NCBI RefSeq assembly: GCF_000516515.1
Contig: NZ_KI911784.1
Span: forward strand, 3,324,633-3,388,632
Source: Chloroflexus sp. Y-396-1
Lineage (GTDB): Bacteria > Chloroflexota > Chloroflexia > Chloroflexales > Chloroflexaceae
DNA: 64,000 bases
Direction of reading: 5' to 3'
The notes under the pieces were generated by a model, which saw only the letters and a list, made by a program, of their open reading frames with translations, was not told the DNA's origin and did no database searches. How positions within the stretch are numbered: the stretch's first letter is position 1; each line of letters opens with the position of its first letter. Shown one piece after another: positions 34,861-43,334 of the stretch. The translations under genes and the position numbers were made by a program.

Positions 34861-36723
34861 ATGGCCACGACTACGACTCCCACAACGGTCACCACAACCC
34901 GCATTGATTACGCAGCTACGCTCGATCAACGGAGCAAAGTTCTCATCCTGGTTGGCGTATTACTCGGTCTGTTTCTCTCAGCGCTTGATCAAACCATTGT
35001 CTCTACGGCACTACCCCGTATCGTTGCCGATCTGAAAGGTATCGAGTTGATCGGCTGGGTCTCGACCAGTTATCTGCTGGCTTCCACGGCTATGGTGCCG
35101 ATCTACGGCAAACTGTCAGACATCTACGGACGTAAATATGTCTTACTGTTTGGGATCACGGTCTTTCTACTCGGTTCGTTGTTGTGCGGTCTCGCTGCCG
35201 ATATGACGCAGTTGGTGTTCTTTCGTGGTTTGCAAGGGTTTGGCGCCGCTGCGCTCACTTCGACGGCATTTGCCATCCCTGCCGATCTCTTCGCGCCGGC
35301 AGAGCGTGCACGGTACCTCGGCTTGTTTGGGGCCGTATTTGGCTTGTCGAGCGTCATCGGGCCATTTATCGGCGGTCTGCTCACCGACAATCTGAGCTGG
35401 CACTGGGTCTTTTTCGTCAACTTACCGTTAGGGATAGTTGCCCTTGGCTTTATTGTCGCTAAATTGCCACGTTTGCATAGTGGTCTCAAGCCTGCAATTG
35501 ACTATGCCGGTGCAGCAACGCTGCTGCTAACCGTGATTCCTTTCTTGCTGGCTCTCACGCTCGATAAGAATGACAATCCATGGACATCGCCGCTCATCTT
35601 GGGCCTGTTTGCGATCAGTGTGGTTGGGCTAATGTTCTTTCTGCTGATTGAGCGACGGGCCGAATCACCGATTTTGCCACTCCATCTGTTTCGGATTCGC
35701 ACGTTTACTTTGACTGCCCTGATTGGGGTGACAGTCGGTGCCACTCTTTTCGCGGCAATCTTCTTCCTTTCGCTCTATCTGGTTAATGTGTTAGGTGTCA
35801 GTGCCACGTCTGCCGGTACCACCCTTATCCCGCTCACCCTGAGTCTTGTGGTGGGGGCAATGGTCTCATCACAAATCGTGCAGCGCACCGGTCATTACAA
35901 GTGGGTCATCGTTGGTGGTATGGCCATTATCATTGGTGCCCTCTGGTGGTTGACAACCCTTACCCCCGACACGTCGATCTGGATGGTTCGGTTACGGATG
36001 ATTGTGCTGGGGCTGGGGTTGGGACCATCGATGCCTATCCTTAATCTGGCAATGCAAAATGCGGTTCCACGTACCGATTTGGGGGCAGCAACCGCTAGTC
36101 GCCAGTTCTTCCAGCAAATTGGACAAGTAGTCGGTTCGGCTGTCTTTGGTGCAATCTTGACCGGTGTTCTCACTACGACTCTGAGTGCGAATCTAGCGCC
36201 GATCCAGGCTCAATTGCCACCTGAACTGGCAGCTCGCTTTGACAGCAGTGCGTTACGTAATGGTATGAGCGCCGAGAACGCAGGTGGCGAGCCGGTTGAT
36301 CCGGCTGTCAAGATTGAGCAGGCAATTGCCGATCAATTTGCTGCCCGCCGCGAGGTGCTTTCACGGGCGTTGCGTGATGCCGATCCGGCAGCAATCGCAG
36401 CTTTGCGGAACGATCCGCAGTTCCCTGCGCAGCAAAAGGCGATGCTTGATATGATCAGCTCCCTACCAGTAGCAGCTCGCGAGCAGGCGTTGAGTCAGGT
36501 TTTAGCCCGCCTCGACGAGGCCGAGCAGACGGCACGTGCAGAAGGGCGGGCATTAGGGCAGCAAATCAGTGCGGCGTTGAAGGATGCCTTCACAACCAGT
36601 GTCACGACCATCTACTGGTACGCAGTCTGGATTGCACTGATTGGCTTCATCCTTTCCTTGTTCATTCCTGAATTGCCGCTCCAGCGTAGTTATGGTCAGG
36701 ATTTGCCACCGATAATGGAGTAA
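34861..36723 (+). CDS. DHA2-type (14-TM) MFS drug efflux transporter
   Basis: 620 residues from ATG 34861 (gaggggc upstream). Signature motifs of the EmrB/QacA group: LGLFLSALDQTIVSTALPRIVADL (TM1, motif D1), GKLSDIYGRKYVLL (motif A), RGLQGFGAAAL and the antiporter motif C region GAVFGLSSVIGPFIGGLL. Thirteen helices precede an unusually long soluble stretch (about 445-585) rich in Ala/Gln, which lies before the last helix; this exceeds the usual QacA layout. It probably exports hydrophobic compounds by proton antiport, under control of the MarR gene upstream, and the unit ends at a strong terminator. Confidence 0.92.
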   Translation: MATTTTPTTVTTTRIDYAATLDQRSKVLILVGVLLGLFLSALDQTIVSTALPRIVADLKGIELIGWVSTSYLLASTAMVPIYGKLSDIYGRKYVLLFGITVFLLGSLLCGLAADMTQLVFFRGLQGFGAAALTSTAFAIPADLFAPAERARYLGLFGAVFGLSSVIGPFIGGLLTDNLSWHWVFFVNLPLGIVALGFIVAKLPRLHSGLKPAIDYAGAATLLLTVIPFLLALTLDKNDNPWTSPLILGLFAISVVGLMFFLLIERRAESPILPLHLFRIRTFTLTALIGVTVGATLFAAIFFLSLYLVNVLGVSATSAGTTLIPLTLSLVVGAMVSSQIVQRTGHYKWVIVGGMAIIIGALWWLTTLTPDTSIWMVRLRMIVLGLGLGPSMPILNLAMQNAVPRTDLGAATASRQFFQQIGQVVGSAVFGAILTGVLTTTLSANLAPIQAQLPPELAARFDSSALRNGMSAENAGGEPVDPAVKIEQAIADQFAARREVLSRALRDADPAAIAALRNDPQFPAQQKAMLDMISSLPVAAREQALSQVLARLDEAEQTARAEGRALGQQISAALKDAFTTSVTTIYWYAVWIALIGFILSLFIPELPLQRSYGQDLPPIME

Positions 36724-36769
36724 GGCTGACCTGTTGGTATCCAGTTCTTCTTTCCTCACAACACAACCC

Positions 36770-36807
36770 TATTCGCCTCAACACTGTTTGAGGCGAATAT
36801 CTTTTTT
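36770..36807 (+). terminator. Intrinsic terminator of the marR-efflux operon
   Basis: TATTCGCCTCAA (36770-36781) pairs with TTGAGGCGAATA (36788-36799), loop of 6 bases, followed by six T (36802-36807). Confidence 0.92.
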
Positions 36808-36883
36808 CTTATAGTACCAATACTTGCCATATCAGGTATAATACGAACAAGGAATCGTATCCATATCTCTGTGAGGTGTCATC

Positions 36884-37885
36884 GTGACGACCCAGCGCAC
36901 TCGTCGTGGTCGTGGCCGTAAACGGAGTTCAGCATTGACGGTACAGCGTCGGCTATGGCTTGTCAGCCGCTTTATCCGTGGCCCAGCAACTCCAACAGAG
37001 CTGATCGCCGATGCTCGGCGGGTGTTCAGTGAGTCGATCTATCCATCCAATGCCCTGGTTGCGCTTCGTCACGATTTCCACGCACTGCGGAATGAGTTTC
37101 TCTGTACTATTGAACGTCAATCTGATGGTAGGTATGCCCTGACCGACGTAGGACGCCTGACGCTACTGAATCTACCAGACGAAGAGTTAGAGGCGCTGGC
37201 GTTCCTCATATCATTTTTCAGTGAAGGGAGTTGGCCAGCGGCATTTCACGTGCGTTCATTATTTGAGCGGATCGTTGCCCTGTTACCGTCTGAACAACGC
37301 TTGACGCTTCAGCAACGGCAGGTGTGGCAGATTGAGCTTCCCCAGAGTAGCACGACCATTGATCAAAAATTATTGACCCGCTTACGCCGGAATCTCCGAC
37401 GCCATGCCATCCAGTTTCGCTACCGATCAAACTACAGCGACGAACTCGAATCACACCGCGCGGCGCCGGTACGTCTGTTTGTGCGTGATGGTCATACCTA
37501 CCTTGAAGCCTACTGCTACAGTGCACCTCATCAATCGATCATTGGTCAGTACATTCCTTACCGCGTTGACCGGATCATTCCCGAATCGCTCCACGTTGAG
37601 CGGCGGGTGTTACCCCCTGAGCTACCACCGCGCCGAACCTGGACGTTGCGGTATCGTTTGTCGCCGCAGGTGGCCCGGAACCGTGACATTTCGCTCTGGT
37701 TTCCGCAAAGTACGGTGACATACCACCCTGACGGTAGTGCCGAAATATGTGCTCAGACAAGTGATCTCTGGCAAGCCGAACAGATACTCCTGCGTTACCG
37801 TGAGCATTGTCAGGTGCTTGAGCCAGTAGAGTTGATCGAGCAGATACGAAAGACCATTGCTCGCATGCAGGAACTCTATCCATAG
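36884..37885 (+). CDS. WYL-domain transcriptional regulator
   Basis: 333 residues. A basic N-terminus (RTRRGRGRKRSS) leads to a helix-turn-helix at about 20-100 (TVQRRLWLVSRFIRG...LRHDFHALRNEF). The central WYL domain includes IQFRYRSNYSDELESHRAAPVRLFVRDGHTYLEAYC, corresponding to the usual P-x-x-L-x-x-x-x-G-x-W-Y-L-x-A, with Y-L-E-A retained, and a C-terminal extension WCX-like. WYL proteins sense nucleotide ligands or act in DNA damage and phage defence control. GTG 36884 follows gaggtg. TATAAT at 36837-36842 is a good -10 but lacks a clear -35. No adjacent target operon is apparent. Confidence 0.82.
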   Translation: MTTQRTRRGRGRKRSSALTVQRRLWLVSRFIRGPATPTELIADARRVFSESIYPSNALVALRHDFHALRNEFLCTIERQSDGRYALTDVGRLTLLNLPDEELEALAFLISFFSEGSWPAAFHVRSLFERIVALLPSEQRLTLQQRQVWQIELPQSSTTIDQKLLTRLRRNLRRHAIQFRYRSNYSDELESHRAAPVRLFVRDGHTYLEAYCYSAPHQSIIGQYIPYRVDRIIPESLHVERRVLPPELPPRRTWTLRYRLSPQVARNRDISLWFPQSTVTYHPDGSAEICAQTSDLWQAEQILLRYREHCQVLEPVELIEQIRKTIARMQELYP

Positions 37886-37933
37886 CCGGCTGAAGCGTGT
37901 TGCCAGAGAGCGATGGTATCTCTTCCATGTGTC

Positions 37934-38136
<203 letters not shown>

Positions 38137-38220
38137 TTCCATTGTGCTTACCAGCCGCAATGCGCGAACAGATGATGCGAATGCTCCTTTTCGTTGCGGT
38201 AGGTACGATGCGCGTGTGAA

Positions 38221-39087
38221 CTATCGGCAGAGAAAGGCCAGGTAGAAGACAAGAATAATCACAATGCTTACTACAAGCAGGACTTTCGAGAAACGTGGCT
38301 GCAATTGCTGAAGCGACATACTACGTTGCAGCTCCGCAAGTTCAGCCTGAAGCGCAGCAAGATTTACCTGTCGACGTGCCACCAATGGTTCGCGCATCAT
38401 GTTGATGAGACGCTGGAGGCTTGGCGGCAGTGTTTCCACCGCCAACAGGTCGTCGAGTACCTGAGCGAGAGCGAAGAAATCACTCCGCTCATCAATGGCT
38501 CCACCTCCGAGTTGTTCGGGTGGGGTATATCCAGGTCGGCCAATATCGGCCAGCTCCGGAACAACCTGACCGCGACGACGGCTGAGGCCGAAGTCGATAA
38601 GAGAAACATTACCGTCGTTTTTAACGATAATGTTTCGCGGATGCAGATCACCATGAACGATCCCATTTGCGTGCAAGATGCGGAGCACGTGACACAGGTT
38701 GCGCGCAATTTGTAGCGCATCGGCTGGTCGACCGGCAGCCAGAATTGAGTCAAGTGTCTCACCGTCAAGGTAACTCTCCACGAAGAAGTATCTCGGTGGC
38801 TTTCCGGCTATCTTGCCCATAGTGATAAACTGCGGAAAGTATCGCTTTTTGTCGCTGTCTGGTGATAGTGCAGCGATCACCTTCGTCATCATGATCTCAT
38901 GCAAAAATGCCCGGGCAGCTTTGCGTAGCGAGACACCACGCGACGCAGGCGCCAGCCACTTAATGACAACGAGTCGTTCTGTATCGTGGTCGAAGGCCAA
39001 ATCGACGATACTGTGAGCGGTACGAGCCAACTGACGGATAACTTCGAACCGATCCCCAAATTGTTGGCTACTGGCGCGACAGTTCAT
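38221..39087 (-). CDS. Membrane-anchored Hanks-type Ser/Thr kinase, atypical
   Basis: 288 residues. The kinase core has VVIKW (ATP lysine), a HEI-type helix C, IVHGDLHPRNIIV (catalytic loop, HGD instead of HRD), SLIDFG (DFG) and a P-E activation segment end (GYTPPEQLGG). The glycine-rich loop is not recognisable: the place reads RQLARTAHSIVDLAF. A single C-terminal helix (VLLVVSIVIILVFYLAFLC) anchors it with no external domain. HGD kinases tend to be RIO/Bud32-like or lipopolysaccharide-kinase-like, so the substrate may not be protein. ATG 39087 follows ggaggg and overlaps the stop of the preceding gene, implying a two-gene unit. Confidence 0.82.
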   Translation of the reverse strand: MNCRASSQQFGDRFEVIRQLARTAHSIVDLAFDHDTERLVVIKWLAPASRGVSLRKAARAFLHEIMMTKVIAALSPDSDKKRYFPQFITMGKIAGKPPRYFFVESYLDGETLDSILAAGRPADALQIARNLCHVLRILHANGIVHGDLHPRNIIVKNDGNVSLIDFGLSRRRGQVVPELADIGRPGYTPPEQLGGGAIDERSDFFALAQVLDDLLAVETLPPSLQRLINMMREPLVARRQVNLAALQAELAELQRSMSLQQLQPRFSKVLLVVSIVIILVFYLAFLCR

Positions 39088-39539
39088 CACGATCCCTCCA
39101 GGAGTATGGCCAATCTGTGTAATGAGGTCAACCCGGTAAAGGTGTATGTCTCATTGCCTACAGTGATGGTTAACGTTCCACTATCGGCAAGGGCTTCCAA
39201 AGGGTGACGATGAAGGTGATACTGACTGATATACACACGCTCAATAATCTTGCGCGAGCCAAACGGAAATCCTTCATCGACAATAATGAGATGCGGGGTA
39301 ATAGTGAGCGCAAACTGATATTCTCGAAGCCCTATGATAATCGCTGTGATGAGTGCCAATAAGCTAGCGACCGTGAAGCCGATAGCTACGCCGGGGAACG
39401 CAAACGATGGCTTCGCTGCCTGAAATGCCAGTGCTAACAGGCTCCCATGGAGGGCGGCGAGGCCCATGTAGTGCGGCAGACGCCGCAGCGGATGGCGACG
39501 GAACGTGGTCGGGGGGTACAGATGGGGGATCATTGCCAT
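39087..39539 (-). CDS. Two-helix membrane protein, PH-like tail
   Basis: 150 residues. Two hydrophobic helices (about 25-43 and 48-69) precede a soluble beta-rich part: EYQFALTITPHLIIVDEGFPFGSRKIIERVYISQYHLHRHPLEALADSGTLTITVGNETYTFTGL. This resembles the bacterial PH-like domain (bPH/DUF304 style), where TITPHLIIVDEGFPFGSRKI fits strands 1-3. It is translated just before the kinase gene and overlaps its start (TGATG), so it is probably a partner. The start is firm: aaggaggg before ATG 39539. Family assignment is moderate. Confidence 0.65.
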   Translation of the reverse strand: MAMIPHLYPPTTFRRHPLRRLPHYMGLAALHGSLLALAFQAAKPSFAFPGVAIGFTVASLLALITAIIIGLREYQFALTITPHLIIVDEGFPFGSRKIIERVYISQYHLHRHPLEALADSGTLTITVGNETYTFTGLTSLHRLAILLEGS

Positions 39540-39871
39540 AGGTCCCTCCTTCGCCGATGGGCGCTGTATAAAGTGTGTTCTGCCATCCTGATGCTAACGA
39601 ATAACCTGCCTACTGCCGAGCCAGGTTGATTCTAAGGTGTAAATCACCTCTTTTTTGCCATCATCTTTTGGGTATATAAGGGTATTGGTATTCTTACGAG
39701 TAGTATACGTAGAGTGCAGTAGAAAGTCATCCATCAGAAGACTCATGATTCCTTAGGTTGTGATCGTCAAATGGATCGTGCTTCGTCCCCACGATTCATG
39801 ATGAAGAAATGCACGTAGATGCAGCAATTTGGCACTTGAAAACCGTAATAGCAGCTCCAAACGTTGGTAGG
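39540..39871. other. Intergenic stretch, no gene seen
   Basis: A gene-free 330 bp, AT-richer than average (tttttgccatcatcttttgggtatataagggtattgg region). No promoter pair, RNA or repeat recognised with confidence. Confidence 0.45.
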
Positions 39872-40083
39872 CAACACCGGCGTCTCCTCGATACGCTGAA
39901 ACAGGGTTGCAACGGGTTCAGCGTTGGTGCTGCGAAGCACGCCTGGTGGCCCTCACCTTTCCCCTCGCCCTACGGGGAGCGGAAGGGGGAACGTGGGGTG
40001 CGGGAGTGAACGAATATTGGCAAGCTCCCAAATGGTTGCACAGGTACGGTACGTGCCCGATGAGAAATCGTTTGATCAGGCTC
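39872..40083 (-). repeat. Family-2 repeat, copy C (inverted)
   Basis: Read on the minus strand it starts GAGCCTGATCAAAC (end at 40083), then gggcacgtaccgtacctgtgc, the purine/pyrimidine core, and ggcgtgcttcgcagcacc...gcaaccctgtttcagcgtatcgaggagacgc, matching copy A segment by segment. The far terminal repeat is lost. Confidence 0.65.
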
Positions 40084-40429
40084 TTAGCGCTATGTTTCTC
40101 GGGTTTGCATCCCTGGGTGTGTGGATACCATCCAGGACAGATCGTGTGGGAGTGCGCTATCACCGTGTCGTTCTTCGTCATGGTGAATCTATTGGTTCCC
40201 TCGCTGAAGTAGGTTGAGAACTCACTACTCCCAATATGGTGACGGGCACAGTGAGTAGGAGTCATCTTCCCCTGACAGTAGCCCGACTAGCCAGTTCGTC
40301 TGTACCTGCGCTCATAGGGCGCGAGATGTCTGGTCGTGACACAGAAGCACAAGCAAAGATACCGCATAGAGTATCGCTGCGGATCGGGCTACCGTATCAA
40401 GAGCAGGATCACGCTTGTTTCCCGATGAC

Positions 40430-40737
40430 AATAAGTTCTGATGTGAAAATATACACAAAATATATTCAAACAACATGATAAAAATATATGATAATTTTTT
40501 GTTGTGGTTTCTTAACTTCGCTATCCTAAATGTCTGTTATATTTCAAGCATAATACCTTCCCGTAATACATTTCATAACCAACAAGAACCATCGTGCTCA
40601 CATGTACATATCGGCTTGCCGATATTTCTCCATACCACACACGTTTCATACAGAGGTGCATCGGGTGAGGATGGAGAAGAGGGAGGGTATAGCGTGTGCA
40701 AGGTTGATCAAAATTAATCAAAAAGGAGTTATTGGCA
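40430..40737 (+). promoter_or_regulatory. AT-rich leader with an 8-bp palindrome before the Fe-S gene
   Basis: This 300-bp stretch is distinctly AT-rich compared with the window (e.g. aaaatatatgataatttttt). It contains ATATCGGC-tt-GCCGATAT (40608-40625), a perfect 8-bp dyad suitable as an operator. The gene's ribosome site AAGGAG lies nine bases before ATG 40738. No confident -35/-10 pair. Confidence 0.5.
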
Positions 40738-42261
40738 ATGGAAGCAGAGATGCAGGCATTTGTCGATTCGTTGCGTCACAATCTCACAGCCGAGGATGTG
40801 GTCAATCTCGAAGCGTGTATGAATTGTAAGATGTGCGGTGAGGCCTGTGCGTGGTATCTGGTTACCGGCGATGAAAAGCTGCATCCAACCCACAAAACCG
40901 GTTTGATCCGCCAGATTTACCGTCGGTACATGACCCTAGAGGGGCAGATCGGCGGTGCTCTCGGATTGGTGCCCACGCCAACCCTTGCCGATCTAAAGGA
41001 GAACATGCAGTACTTTTGGGCCTGTACTGCGTGTGGACGCTGTACCCTGGCCTGTCCTTCCGGGATCAGTATTCGCCGAATTGTGCGTCTTGCCCGTGCT
41101 GCTTATGCCGATTCCGGGTTGAGTTATGCTAATCCGACGATTCGTTCGATCATCGAAAATACCGATCGTCGTCGTCATAGTTTTGGCTTAACTGCCGCTC
41201 AAGTCCTCGGTCGAGTCGGTCTTTTTCTGCGTAGTGAGGGACTGGAAGCGCCGGTAAATGTTCAAAACGCCGAGTTTCTCTTTGTGTGTCCGGCAGCGGG
41301 CAATACAAAAATTCCCGATTACGGTATTAAACTTATCAAAATCCTTAACGCTGCTGGTGTGAGTTATACGATTTCACCCTACGTGATTGATACCGGCACT
41401 GAAATCGATCATATCGCTGTCCATCATAAACTTTCTAAGCAGATGTTAGAAGACTGGGAGCAAGAAGCGGATCGCCTGGGTGTTCAGAAGATTCTCCTGG
41501 TCGAATGTGGTTGTGATACTCGTACTCTCTATGCCGAGGCGTCTGAAACGCTTGGGCGCCCATTCCGCTATCCTATAGTGAGTGTTGACGCTTTAATGCT
41601 CGACCTGATCAAGCAGGGTCGATTGCCAATTGAGAAAACTCATCTGAAAGTAACGCTCCATGATCCATGTTATGCGACTCGTCTTTCTGGACTCGGTGAC
41701 CTGTTCCGTGAACTGTTGAACCTGGTGACCGATAACTTTATCGAGATGACCCCTAACCGTGAATACAACTATTGTTGCAACGGTGGGGCCGGTGGTATGC
41801 GTTTGCCCGAAAATACCGCTACCCGGCGTAAAATCTCGGTGTTGAAGGCCAATCAGATTCGTGCTACCGGCGCCGATTTTGTTACCTCTCCCTGTGTGGT
41901 CTGTACGTTGTCGCTGGAAGACACCTGCCAGACCTACCAGTTGTCACCATCGGGCGATCGTATGGCATTGGTGCTCTTTGAAGTAGTGTACGCCGCGATG
42001 GAACCGGCACTGGCTAAACTCGGTGAGCTGGATCGGATGCGGGTTCCGGCTGTGCTGCGTAACCGTGATCACGAATTCTTCATCGCGCACAGTGTCGAGG
42101 GGCAGATGATGCGGCTTATGCAGCAGCCAGATTTTCCAGAGCTGCTCGATTGGCTGGAACAAGACGACATTGTCAAGCGCTTTAGCAAAGACCATCCGCA
42201 AGTCTACGACGATATTCGGGCATTGCGCGAGATGGTGATGAATTGTGAGAATTGCGACTGA
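40738..42261 (+). CDS. HdrD/TmcB-like iron-sulfur oxidoreductase (CCG domains)
   Basis: 507 residues. Two [4Fe-4S] clusters are encoded near the N-terminus: CMNCKMCGEAC and CTACGRCTLACP. Two cysteine-rich CCG-type domains follow: VECGCDT...HDPCYATRL and YNYCCNGGAGG...SPCVVCTLSLEDTC, the latter the type that holds the special catalytic [4Fe-4S] cluster in heterodisulfide reductase subunit D. Such proteins (HdrD, DsrK, TmcB) pass electrons between a membrane cytochrome b and a disulfide or other soluble partner. A cytochrome-b-like gene follows 53 bp later, so the pair should form a membrane-linked complex. The true electron partner in this organism is unknown. Confidence 0.87.
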   Translation: MEAEMQAFVDSLRHNLTAEDVVNLEACMNCKMCGEACAWYLVTGDEKLHPTHKTGLIRQIYRRYMTLEGQIGGALGLVPTPTLADLKENMQYFWACTACGRCTLACPSGISIRRIVRLARAAYADSGLSYANPTIRSIIENTDRRRHSFGLTAAQVLGRVGLFLRSEGLEAPVNVQNAEFLFVCPAAGNTKIPDYGIKLIKILNAAGVSYTISPYVIDTGTEIDHIAVHHKLSKQMLEDWEQEADRLGVQKILLVECGCDTRTLYAEASETLGRPFRYPIVSVDALMLDLIKQGRLPIEKTHLKVTLHDPCYATRLSGLGDLFRELLNLVTDNFIEMTPNREYNYCCNGGAGGMRLPENTATRRKISVLKANQIRATGADFVTSPCVVCTLSLEDTCQTYQLSPSGDRMALVLFEVVYAAMEPALAKLGELDRMRVPAVLRNRDHEFFIAHSVEGQMMRLMQQPDFPELLDWLEQDDIVKRFSKDHPQVYDDIRALREMVMNCENCD

Positions 42262-42314
42262 AGCGGTACCTCAGTGGATGCTTGAGTAATGACCGGCTAC
42301 GGAAGGAGAGAGCT

Positions 42315-43133
42315 ATGATAGAGCTACTGAATATCGTTGCGCCGGTGGCGATGGCGATTTTCATTGTCGGTGTCGGGTTGCGTTTAGGGCGGTTTACGTG
42401 GGCTTTGGTGACGAAACGCCGTTTCCGTGGTGTATCGCCTACGTTTGAGTCACCACCACCGCGTATGGGGGTCATTCCCGCCCTCTATGCTGTGCTGTTT
42501 GGGCCGTTTAACCATTTCTACAAGCGTGCCAATCCGGTGTGGGGTCGAGGTTATCTCTTTTACCACGTCGCGATCATCACTGAAGTGATCGGCTATACTA
42601 TTTCGGCATTGATCGTTTTTGCTCATATCATTGTTGGTCGTCCGGTTCCTGATGTTTCATTACATCTTGCTGAAAGCTTTAACTATTCGCCAGCGAATCT
42701 GCTCGCGATCATCTTCGGTAATGGTGAGCACTTACAGGCTAACTTTCTCTTCGGTGAGTTTGGCTCTCTCTTCATCGGGGTTACATGGATCGCAGTGGGT
42801 TTTGCCGTGGTCGGTAATTTGCACTTAATGGTAGCTTTGGTGCGGAAGTGGAGTGGCGCGGTGGTCGGTGATATCGATCGGGCGGCGCAGGGGATTCGTA
42901 CCCCTGGTCGTTACGCCTGGGATCGGATCGTTGTGCGCACTATTATTTTCTGCATTATCTGGACAGAGCTGTTTGCCCGTTTACACCTCGTGCCCGGTAT
43001 TGTCTATCTGCATGCTCTCCTTGGGCTGACGCTGTTTGTGCTTTTGCCGTTCACTTACCTGTTCCACATGGTCTATAACTTTCTGGCCGTTTTCTATGCC
43101 GTGCGTCGGCGTATGGCGCGGACGATTGCCTGA
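42315..43133 (+). CDS. NarI/DsrM/TmcC-like cytochrome b membrane subunit
   Basis: 272 residues from ATG 42315, with aaggag just upstream. About five or six helices: LLNIVAPVAMAIFIVGVGLRLGRF, LFYHVAIITEVIGYTISALIVFAHIIVG, FIGVTWIAVGFAVVGNLHLMVALV, TIIFCIIWTELFARL, and LHALLGLTLFVLLPFTYLFHMVYNF. Histidines in the helices (YHVAI, HIIV, NLHLM, LHALL, FHMVY) are suitable heme-b ligands as in nitrate reductase gamma subunits. It anchors the HdrD-like partner and probably exchanges electrons with the quinone pool. The unit ends in a long hairpin. Confidence 0.82.
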   Translation: MIELLNIVAPVAMAIFIVGVGLRLGRFTWALVTKRRFRGVSPTFESPPPRMGVIPALYAVLFGPFNHFYKRANPVWGRGYLFYHVAIITEVIGYTISALIVFAHIIVGRPVPDVSLHLAESFNYSPANLLAIIFGNGEHLQANFLFGEFGSLFIGVTWIAVGFAVVGNLHLMVALVRKWSGAVVGDIDRAAQGIRTPGRYAWDRIVVRTIIFCIIWTELFARLHLVPGIVYLHALLGLTLFVLLPFTYLFHMVYNFLAVFYAVRRRMARTIA

Positions 43134-43138
43134 TAATC

Positions 43139-43175
43139 GCGGTACAGGTGCAGAAAATTTCTGTGCCTGTACCGC
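43139..43175. terminator. 18-bp hairpin between convergent genes
   Basis: gcggtacaggtgcagaaa (43139-43156), one-base loop, tttctgtgcctgtaccgc (43158-43175); 16 of 18 positions pair. It lies six bases after the redox-pair stop and before the convergent histidine kinase stop at 43335. Confidence 0.75.
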
Positions 43176-43334
43176 CTGTGGCAATAGCGCAGTGTCGGAA
43201 CGATGATATGCCTGCACGGGGTGAAGGTGATATGAACTCCTGAATCGCCATTTCGGCAGTCTAAGGGATGAATCTGACCTGCTCGCATCCTGGGTTTCGT
43301 ACAACTCTCTCCGCCTTCTCTGTAGCTCAGTGCG

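Noticed and set aside
39918-40265. Overlapping frames on both strands around 40 kb
   Set aside because: They fall inside family-2 repeat copy C, and the translations follow the repeat rather than a protein family.
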